The translations under genes were made by a program, and so were the position numbers. Shown one piece after another: positions 12,712 through 18,718 of a DNA stretch of 18,718 bases (the first letter of the stretch is position 1; every line of letters begins with the position of its first letter). The stretch covers positions 1-18,718 of the forward strand of contig JBQTJM010000068.1 in NCBI GenBank assembly GCA_052387115.1. Direction: 5' to 3'. The notes beneath the pieces were generated by a model, which was not told where the DNA came from, searched no databases, and saw only the letters and a program-made list of their open reading frames with translations. This DNA comes from JACCXJ01 sp052387115 (GTDB lineage: Bacteria; Pseudomonadota; Gammaproteobacteria; JACCXJ01).

Positions 12712-14265
12712 CTACCGAGATGCCTTTGAGCCGACACGCTGCATTGCCGGCGTGGTGCTGTCCTTGGATCCCGGCTTTGCGATGGCTGGGTTACTATGGT
12801 CGTAACCGTTCTTCAGCAGATCGACGCCATCCTGAAAGCACTTCTCGACGTATTCGGCCTTCATGATGAGCGTCCCTGACTCGTCCCGCGGCTTTTCCCG
12901 AGGATCCCCTTTGAAGGAGAGCCAGTTGAAGCTGGTCGTCACCGCAAACTCGTTGTCGGAAACCAGAAGCTTGCGATGGGTGTTCCCCACGAACTTGAAC
13001 GTGAAGTTGGAGTAGCGCTTGGCCAGTGCCAAAAGGTCGCGTTCGGCGTTTGGCGAGATTGGAGGCTTCTTTTGGGCAGGGTTGGCTCGCCCTTTCCCGC
13101 CCTCCTCTACGAACCCGTACCCGATGAAGACGTCTACGCCGTTGCGCAGCAACGCGTCGATCGACGAAAGAAAATCCCAGTTTACCACCTGATCACGGAT
13201 CCATGGGGACACGATCAGCAACCTCTCGCGTGACGAGAGTAGCGCCTTCTTCAGCAGCGGCGGGTGCTCGTGGCATCTGATGGTCCTGAGCGTTGGGTTG
13301 CTCGGCCTGGGTGCGGCCGGTTGTGGTGTCAGAGCCGCAGCATCCCTGCCTTCGCCATTTGATTTGATATCGGGCGTGGAACGCGGAGGGTCTTTGAGAT
13401 CCCTAACATGCCGGTCATGCCCTGCAGTGCTGGGGTCAGACAGCGCGACATCGTCAACCGCTTCGTTCCCGCCAGGAAACGAAGGCTGTTCTGGCGGTGC
13501 GAGGACATGATTCGCGCCGACCTGTTCGGGACCGCCTATGTCTCGGAAGGCCCGTTCATGCTCGCCCGAGAAGCCCTCATCGCGATAAAACGCCACATGA
13601 ACGTCCGCGCTTGTCGTCGATTTGTAGAACAGGAGGAGGCATGGCAAGAAGTGTAACTCTCGCCGGTCGATTCGGCGCACCGAAAGCAACTCTGCCGCCG
13701 TATCGTTCGGACTGCGCAAACGGGCCATCGCCTTGTCGATATCCTGGACCGGGACGTCATCCACTTCCGGACGCTTGGCACCGCAGAGCGGCACCTCCGC
13801 CCAGCCTTCGTCCTTGACCTCGCGTGGCTTGTAGAGTGCTCCGAGCGGCATGTGAACTATCCGTTTTATGATCGGATCGAACAACAACTTCACCGAGAGC
13901 TCTTGTGGGACCACCAGCTTCGCTTCGGTGATCGCCAGCCTTCCCTTCGACGTGATGGAGACTGACGCGGTGGCCGCGCCCCGGACGCGGCTGTAGTTGA
14001 TGAACTCACCTGCATTCAAAGCGGCCATCACGGGCGTCAGCATGCTGAAGTGCAGACCCAGGAACGCGCTGAGATCTTCGGGTGTTGACAACCCTACATC
14101 CAGCGCCCGCAAACACCCCTCTTCAATCGGGTTGAGCTGTTTCTTCTCGAGAATGAGCACACGCGCAGTCAGCAAAAAGACCGGTAGCGCTGCCTCCTTG
14201 AACGATGCCAAGGCGTACCCCGGTCTTGCATTGGCCACCTGGGCCAGGATTTCGTCGAGATTCAT
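12712..14265 (-). CDS. mkoB: PLD-family nuclease component of a Mokosh type I-like defence system
   Basis: The product has 517 aa. Residues 1-130 form a helical, winged-helix-like N-terminal region (LNPIEEGCLRALDVGLSTPE then SITSKGRLAITEAK). A poorly conserved middle follows, then a Pro/Ser-rich linker at about 255-325. A C-terminal PLD-like domain at 335-490 contains LLSSRERLLIVSPWIRDQVV and the HKD motif His430-x-Lys432-x4-Asp437, then TTSFNWLSF. One HKD per chain implies a dimeric active site, as in Nuc-type enzymes. ATG 14265 overlaps the kinase-helicase stop (ATGA). The longer frame to 14361 lies inside the upstream gene and is rejected. In Mokosh systems a helicase works with a PLD nuclease against phage; the symbol is assigned from architecture and memory of that description. 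Confidence 0.8.
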   Translation of the reverse strand: MNLDEILAQVANARPGYALASFKEAALPVFLLTARVLILEKKQLNPIEEGCLRALDVGLSTPEDLSAFLGLHFSMLTPVMAALNAGEFINYSRVRGAATASVSITSKGRLAITEAKLVVPQELSVKLLFDPIIKRIVHMPLGALYKPREVKDEGWAEVPLCGAKRPEVDDVPVQDIDKAMARLRSPNDTAAELLSVRRIDRRELHFLPCLLLFYKSTTSADVHVAFYRDEGFSGEHERAFRDIGGPEQVGANHVLAPPEQPSFPGGNEAVDDVALSDPSTAGHDRHVRDLKDPPRSTPDIKSNGEGRDAAALTPQPAAPRPSNPTLRTIRCHEHPPLLKKALLSSRERLLIVSPWIRDQVVNWDFLSSIDALLRNGVDVFIGYGFVEEGGKGRANPAQKKPPISPNAERDLLALAKRYSNFTFKFVGNTHRKLLVSDNEFAVTTSFNWLSFKGDPREKPRDESGTLIMKAEYVEKCFQDGVDLLKNGYDHSNPAIAKPGSKDSTTPAMQRVGSKASR

Positions 14266-17200
14266 GCTGGCAGCTCCTCGAGGAGGCAATCCTGAGGATT
14301 GCGACGGATGTAGTCGATCACGCCCTTGAGCGGATTTGATCGATCGTCCGCTTGCTGACAAAACGCATGATCACCGACGATGGCGAGCAACTCCTTGCCC
14401 CGCGACAACGCCACGTTGATACGTTCCATTTCTCGCAGGAATCCCAAGCCTTTGGCGTCGGACCGGGTAATCGAAAAGATCAGCATGTCGGCCTCACGTC
14501 CTTGGAAAGCATCGACCACATTGACGTACACATCTGAAAAACTCACCCAGTCGCGCTTCTTGGCGTCGATGGCTGACCGGAGTCTTCGCTTCTGCTCACC
14601 GTACCCCGTCAGCACGGCAATCGAGATCTTCTTCCCCTTCCCTTTGCCATTGCGCATGCTGAAGTCCACCCTGCTCAGCAACGTCACGATGTACTGCGTT
14701 TCACCATCGTTGTAGTGGCTGGTGTTGATCGTCTTTGACGCGCGGTTCGGATTACGACTGGTCGAATACCAGACGACCGGCTTCGGCATAGCGCTTGCCG
14801 AGAAAGCAGCCGGATCCCGCTCCACGCTGCGCAACTCTCCGTCATAGAAGCACTCAGAGATCAGATTGCCGATCGCCGGCAGCATGCGGTGCTGCGTGCT
14901 CAGAGTCTTCTTCAGCTCCGCAGGGAGCGAATCGTTGAGGTGGGTGAACAGCGTCGCCCGCTGGTCCTCCCGAGTCAAACCGTAGCGCTCCAGCAGCCCG
15001 CTGGACTTGAGCTCCGGATCCTGGAAGGGAGACAGCTGTCGGTTGTCGCCTACAAGGACCGTACGCCGCGCGCGCGCCATCGGCACCAGTACCTGGGTCG
15101 GCGTCGCAATCGATGCTTCGTCAACGATGCATAGGTCGTACGTGATCGTCTTGCGCCCTGGAATACTCATGACGCCGAGACAAGTGCCCGCCACGACCTG
15201 CGAAGCGGCAATCAACGCGGCACGGAACTCCCAGCTGCGGCCGAACCTGGTTTCCCAGTCCACATGGGCCGCCAGCATCTTCTTGAGCTGTGCGCCATCT
15301 TGTGTCTTCGGGGCGTAGCTGTCAGCCCAGGTTCTGAGCTCGTCGGCCGAGCATATCGCAAAGTGCTCGATGTGATCGATGTCGTCCTCGTGCTTCCGAA
15401 GCTCAGCCATCGACTCGTCGAGCCGTCTCAACAGGTCATTACGCTCCTTTGTCAGGGCATCAAATTGTTCGTCGATCTCCGCTCGCTGTTCCGCGCCAAG
15501 TGTCTTGCGCCCAGTGTCTGAAGTCTGAGGCTGGAGCAAGTCGATCTGCTCCTCGACGTACTCGATCCGACTGCGGAACCCTGCGTGCCGCTCCAGGGCC
15601 ATTGCCATCCGCGTGTCTCGGATCGGGACCAACCGTGCGCTTGCCCAGGCCTCGATGAAATCCTTGCCGCTGGCGATCGCCTGCTTGCGCATGCCTGGCA
15701 GTTTGTTTTCGATCAACAGGTTCTTCGTACTTTCGGCGATTCGGTCATCAGTTTCGTCGCCGATCCGCACGGCCGTCACGGCGCCGCTACTCTCTTTGAG
15801 GATGCGCTCCAAAGAGTTGTCCAATGCAACGTGCGTCTGCGACGTGAGAAGAATTCGGGCCCCTGGCGTCCTGCGCAAGGTCTGCAAAACGAGCTCGGTG
15901 ATGAAAGTGGTTTTGCCAGTGCCGGGCGGGCCTTGCACAAGCAATAGAGCTGGTTCAGACAACGCCGTGCGCACGGCATCCCGTTTGTCGTCGTCCATCC
16001 GCTGCTGGATGAATTCCACCTCGACAACGGACGGGAGGGAAATGTCTGCCGGCCGCGTCAAACAGACGCCCAGATCCGGATTGACCGAGCGTCCGTACCG
16101 CACTGCGTCGATTGCCGTCTTCTGCTTGTCCAACGCAGCATCGGCTTTGGTCGTGTCCACCTCCAGCGATCCCGACTCCGGCAGGGCCTCCGCATTTACG
16201 CGATTCCTCATCGTCGGCTGCGCGAGGATGTGACCGTCCCCCACGGACACAACCGCCGCCTGGAACACTTCGCCGGACGGCAGCTCGACTCTCACATCCT
16301 TATCGGCAAGCTGGGATGCGTCGCTGCCCGGTGCCAGCTGGAAGCGAACCGATGCACCGGCCGGTTCGAGCTTCGCATATCGCAGCTTGACCTTGCGCTG
16401 CTGTTCGAGCTCGGTGCTGGCGCTCAGGAGGTCCAACCACTTGCGGTACAGCGCTTGCTCGCGCTGCTCCGCCTGCAGCACCTTCCGGTCGGCGTTGAAT
16501 TCTGCCAACTGTTCCTGGAAGGCTTCGATGCTGTCCTCGGAGGCGGCCGCAGCCACTCCAATCAGTTGGAAACGGTACTCGCAAGGCAGCGCCCGGTCTC
16601 GCATCCGCTCGATTTCGGACGTAGTCCTGTCACGGGCCGACACCAGTTTCAATCGCTGACCACTGGGTGCCTCAACGATCGCGATGTAGCTGTACCGATC
16701 GCCGTGCAATTGGACGCCACGCCCCAGCGCTTGCTGCCCCTCTTGCTGGCCATTTAGGTCCTCCTTGGCCAGCTCAGCGCAGACATCCTCCAAGTCCGAC
16801 AGCACAAACTTGTCGATCAAGACATCGGAATTGAGGTTGATGTCAATGCTGACAATGTCGCGGACTTTCCTCGTCAAGGAAATGAGGATGCTTCCCTTGT
16901 GCGAAGACGCGGGCTTCGGCCGCAGGCGCTCCAGTTCACCACGCAGAAGGATTGCGTTCTGCGGACGATCGGCGGGGGTGGTGATCGACACGCACCGTCT
17001 CAGTACCCGCCTCAGAGGCTCGTCCATCTCGAGCTGCTCGAGGGCTGCCGCAACGTCCTGGTAGTTGTCGGTGGGAGAATTGGTCAGGCTCGCAATGGCG
17101 AGCGCCGCGAACCCGAACACATCACGGCTGTAGCTGTAGCTGCCGTCATCCTCCTCTGGAGGCGAAAAGGGCTTGGACCCGAACTGGGCCAACGTCACGC

Positions 17201-17753
17201 CTGGCGCAAAGAAGTTGCGGATCTTTGAGATGCCGAAATCGCAGACCTTCACCTCACCGGTGTTGCTCAGCAGGATGTTCGATGGCTTGATGTCCCGATG
17301 CGCCGTCGCACGGGAGTGGGCAAACACCAGTGCATCCAGCACCTGGCCGCCCACGGCAACAAAAAACTCATCCCAACTGGCGTAAGGCTTCGCAGCCGTC
17401 GCCGTCGTCAGGTCTTGGTCGGCCCACTCCATCGCGATGTAGTGCTCACCCGTCTCCGAATCGATGCCGGAGTCGAAGATCTCGACGATGCTGTGATGTC
17501 TCAGATCCGAGAGCGCCTGAACCTCGCGCCGGAAGGACTCCTCGACAACATCGTCCGTACCCGACATCTTACGGAACACCTTGAGCGCGACGGGTCTATC
17601 CAGTTCCGTGTCCATCGCCCGGTACACAGACGCCAGGCCGCCCTCTCGGGGGCTTCCCTTTGTGTAATACCGACCGTTTGCAATCATCCGCCTCGCCGGA
17701 GGTCTCATCACCAGCACGGGGCGTGCAGTGGGCTGTTGGGCATCGTTCACCAT
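14262..17753 (-). CDS. mkoA: Ser/Thr kinase-SF1 helicase fusion, Mokosh type I-like defence protein
   Basis: The product has 1163 aa. The N-terminal Hanks-type kinase has a glycine-rich loop at 33-44, VALK with Lys58, HRDIKPSN with Asp154, and CDFG with Asp172, all intact. A middle region spans about 290-570. The C-terminal SF1 (Upf1/COG1112-like) helicase has Walker A GPPGTGKTT at 608-616, CIVDEAS at 875-881, VGDNRQLSPF at 901-910, STQHRM at 952-957, VDAFQGREAD at 1080-1089 and NVALSRGK at 1113-1120. A coiled-coil-like insertion lies at about 728-795. ATG 17753 has GGGAGAA about 10 bases upstream. It overlaps the PLD nuclease gene and starts 17 bp after a truncated second PLD gene. All catalytic motifs look functional, so it should bind ATP in both domains and probably unwinds or translocates on nucleic acid. 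Confidence 0.87.
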   Translation of the reverse strand: MVNDAQQPTARPVLVMRPPARRMIANGRYYTKGSPREGGLASVYRAMDTELDRPVALKVFRKMSGTDDVVEESFRREVQALSDLRHHSIVEIFDSGIDSETGEHYIAMEWADQDLTTATAAKPYASWDEFFVAVGGQVLDALVFAHSRATAHRDIKPSNILLSNTGEVKVCDFGISKIRNFFAPGVTLAQFGSKPFSPPEEDDGSYSYSRDVFGFAALAIASLTNSPTDNYQDVAAALEQLEMDEPLRRVLRRCVSITTPADRPQNAILLRGELERLRPKPASSHKGSILISLTRKVRDIVSIDINLNSDVLIDKFVLSDLEDVCAELAKEDLNGQQEGQQALGRGVQLHGDRYSYIAIVEAPSGQRLKLVSARDRTTSEIERMRDRALPCEYRFQLIGVAAAASEDSIEAFQEQLAEFNADRKVLQAEQREQALYRKWLDLLSASTELEQQRKVKLRYAKLEPAGASVRFQLAPGSDASQLADKDVRVELPSGEVFQAAVVSVGDGHILAQPTMRNRVNAEALPESGSLEVDTTKADAALDKQKTAIDAVRYGRSVNPDLGVCLTRPADISLPSVVEVEFIQQRMDDDKRDAVRTALSEPALLLVQGPPGTGKTTFITELVLQTLRRTPGARILLTSQTHVALDNSLERILKESSGAVTAVRIGDETDDRIAESTKNLLIENKLPGMRKQAIASGKDFIEAWASARLVPIRDTRMAMALERHAGFRSRIEYVEEQIDLLQPQTSDTGRKTLGAEQRAEIDEQFDALTKERNDLLRRLDESMAELRKHEDDIDHIEHFAICSADELRTWADSYAPKTQDGAQLKKMLAAHVDWETRFGRSWEFRAALIAASQVVAGTCLGVMSIPGRKTITYDLCIVDEASIATPTQVLVPMARARRTVLVGDNRQLSPFQDPELKSSGLLERYGLTREDQRATLFTHLNDSLPAELKKTLSTQHRMLPAIGNLISECFYDGELRSVERDPAAFSASAMPKPVVWYSTSRNPNRASKTINTSHYNDGETQYIVTLLSRVDFSMRNGKGKGKKISIAVLTGYGEQKRRLRSAIDAKKRDWVSFSDVYVNVVDAFQGREADMLIFSITRSDAKGLGFLREMERINVALSRGKELLAIVGDHAFCQQADDRSNPLKGVIDYIRRNPQDCLLEELPA

Positions 17754-17770
17754 CTCGGTTGTTCTCCCTA

Positions 17771-18232
17771 TCAGATCCCTATCGACCGCATCAAGACGCG
17801 CTGCAGTTTTCCGTTGATCTTCGCTCGCTCCTTGCTCAACGGGGTCGTCACACTCCCGACCGAAGGAGCAGATCCCGACTGTTGGAAACGAGGTACGCGA
17901 GCAGCCGATCCAGTTTGAAGGCCTACAGCAGCCATCGATTGCATGATCGACACCCGGAACTGCCTTGCCGCGTTCCGCAACGCCGCCTCTATGTGGCTCA
18001 CGGAGTCACGCGCTACTGGTCGCGGTAAGGCGCCCCGCTCAAAGGAGAAAGCATCCCCCAACAACCAAGGCGTCAGATAGGGCACCAAGGCTGAGCGAAA
18101 TGGTGGGCTTTTTATCAATACGCCCACTTCCAAATTCCGATTGAAGGCATCGTCGGTGAGGCTCGCACTCGAAACGATTGGTCGGTCATGGACCATCACC
18201 AGCTTTGCATAAAGTTTCCTGGCTTCCCCACT
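17771..18232 (-). pseudogene. C-terminal part of a second PLD-family protein, truncated
   Basis: The homologous part begins at EARKLYAKLVMVHDRPIVSSASLTDDAFNRNLEVGVLIKSP (written in two motifs: LYAKLVMVHDR and SASLTDDAFNRNLEVGVLI). This is the second HKD half of phospholipase-D proteins, as in DISARM DrmC-like or transphosphatidylase-type enzymes. The expected HxK histidine is Tyr (codon TAT, one C-to-T step from CAT). The N-terminal half is absent: at 18233 the sequence changes to a copied piece of the operon methyltransferase start, which supplies a TTG and the residues ITHERIP. A C-terminal helical extension ends at 17771, 17 bp before the kinase-helicase. It was probably a third gene of the defence operon or a neighbour of it. 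Confidence 0.7.
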
Positions 18233-18283
18233 GGGGATCCGCTCGTGCGTGATCAATGCGTCGTCTCCCGGGGTCTCTCACGC
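18233..18283 (-). repeat. Stray copy of the methyltransferase start and leader (copy D)
   Basis: These 51 bases match 7577-7627 with four differences. They cover the whole intergenic spacer between the glycosyltransferase stop and the methyltransferase, plus its first codons (TTG, ITHE-IP). Homology stops at the glycosyltransferase stop codon on one side and inside the methyltransferase on the other. It is fused to the PLD fragment and gives that fragment a start codon and ribosome-binding site. Confidence 0.85.
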
Positions 18284-18316
18284 GGGTGGGTTGGGTGTAG
18301 CTCTGATACTGAGAGC

Positions 18317-18577
18317 TCAATGCACCGTTCGTTTAGGGAACAGCACGACGTTTTCGGGGATCTCGACGATGCGTTGGTAGGTGCGGGACAACAACTTCCA
18401 GGCACGCGCGAAACGCTCGCTTTGGTGGAGGGCGCGCAGCGTCAAGATGGCCTGCCCCCCGGCATGGCGCCAACGGATTCCCGAACGTTTCATCCGTTGG
18501 GTCGCGAGGGTCTTGCACGCGGCTTCCACGACCCCTGAACCAATGGGGAGGTTCTGCGCTTGCGCCTTTGCATAGCA
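18317..18577 (-). mobile_element. ISKra4-like transposase, C-terminal fragment
   Basis: The minus frame reads AQNLPIGSGVVEAACKTLAT, then RMKRSGIRWRHAGGQAILTL, and ends NVVLFPKRTVH with a stop at 18317. The IGSGVVEAACK and GMRW-x-GGQAIL blocks are typical of the C-terminal end of ISKra4-group (ISL3-related) transposases. Only about 85 residues remain; the frame is cut at about 18577, directly before REP-like DNA. It cannot encode an active transposase. A short inverted repeat at 18299-18317 (AGCTCT/AGAGCT) overlaps its stop. Confidence 0.75.
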
Positions 18578-18580
18578 AGT

Positions 18581-18624
18581 GTAGGGCGCGTGCCCGCGCC
18601 ATTCATTGGCGGTATGATTCCGCC
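18581..18624 (+). repeat. REP-like double hairpin beside a RAYT gene
   Basis: A GTAG tetranucleotide (18581-18584) is followed by GGCGCG/CGCGCC (18585-18590, 18595-18600). A second hairpin GGCGG/CCGCC (18608-18612, 18620-18624) ends directly before the transposase ATG. GTAG plus a GC-rich hairpin is the recognised form of REP elements bound by RAYT proteins. Confidence 0.65.
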
Positions 18625-18718
18625 ATGCCTGATTACCGTCGCGCCCATGTGCCGGGTGGCACCTATTTCTTCACGGTCAACACCTATCGGCGCCAAACCT
18701 TTCTCACCGATGTCGATG
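18625..18718 (+). mobile_element. REP-associated tyrosine transposase (RAYT), N-terminus, runs off right edge
   Basis: The 31 visible codons read MPDYRRAHVPGGTYFFTVNT followed by YRRQTFLTDVD. This is the standard start of TnpA_REP/IS200-like Y1 transposases (R-x-x-x-PGGTYFFTVNTYRR). The catalytic HUH and tyrosine lie outside the window. RAYTs are usually single-copy domesticated transposases tied to REP hairpins, and REP-like hairpins sit just upstream. No Shine-Dalgarno is visible; the second hairpin abuts the start codon. Confidence 0.85.

Noticed and set aside
12712..18232. DISARM system
   Set aside because: A DrmC-like PLD fragment is present, but no DrmA/DrmB helicase-DUF1998 pair or DNA methylase is found. 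The kinase-SF1 helicase fusion fits Mokosh instead.
1..18718. CRISPR array, rRNA or tRNA genes
   Set aside because: I saw no regularly spaced direct repeats and no conserved RNA gene signatures on either strand.

Overview
This is a GC-rich window, most likely from a gammaproteobacterium. The support is an Slp-type lipoprotein, a TonB-dependent receptor, a REP-associated (RAYT) transposase and an ISKra4-like transposase remnant. The genus cannot be told from the sequence. The left half is intact and orderly. The right half (from about 8.7 kb) is a heavily rearranged accessory zone.

Left part (1-4.8 kb): a BlaI/MecI-type repressor and the N-terminus of a BlaR1/M56-type membrane protease run leftward as a translationally coupled pair. 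They diverge from a 697-aa TonB-dependent outer-membrane receptor. Then follow an Slp-family outer-membrane lipoprotein and a SAM-dependent methyltransferase. A palindromic intergenic element (4741-4799) sits exactly between the convergent stop codons of this methyltransferase and the next operon.

Operon 8733-4799 (minus strand): GT4 glycosyltransferase, methyltransferase, second methyltransferase, ChbG/YdjC-like deacetylase, and a divergent 6-pyruvoyl-tetrahydropterin-synthase-fold enzyme. Short overlaps (GTGA, ATGA) couple the last genes. The last codons of a zinc-type alcohol dehydrogenase survive just upstream of the glycosyltransferase, showing that the operon once began with that gene and has been cut. 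The set suggests synthesis of a glycosylated, methylated small molecule or glycoconjugate, possibly pterin-derived. The terminal enzyme, however, lacks several canonical QueD/PTPS residues.

Rearranged zone (8.77-12.7 kb): a DUF433/DUF5615 toxin-antitoxin-like pair; two decayed copies of the dehydrogenase/glycosyltransferase junction (9494-9945 and 12393-12690); a truncated sensor N-terminus behind a strongly structured leader; a small chimeric secreted-protein ORF; and a lower-GC islet with a 100-aa unknown protein and a 55-aa two-helix membrane protein.

Defence module (12.7-18.2 kb, minus strand): a 1163-aa Ser/Thr kinase-SF1 helicase fusion overlapping (ATGA) a 517-aa protein with a C-terminal phospholipase-D HKD motif. 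This matches the architecture of a Mokosh type I anti-phage system. Immediately upstream lies the C-terminal half of a second PLD-family protein, truncated and with its HxK histidine changed to tyrosine. It is fused to a stray copy of the methyltransferase start from the operon at 7.6 kb. The defence module is therefore bracketed by fragments of the left-hand operon. An ISKra4-like transposase C-terminus, REP-like hairpins and the start of a RAYT transposase close the window.
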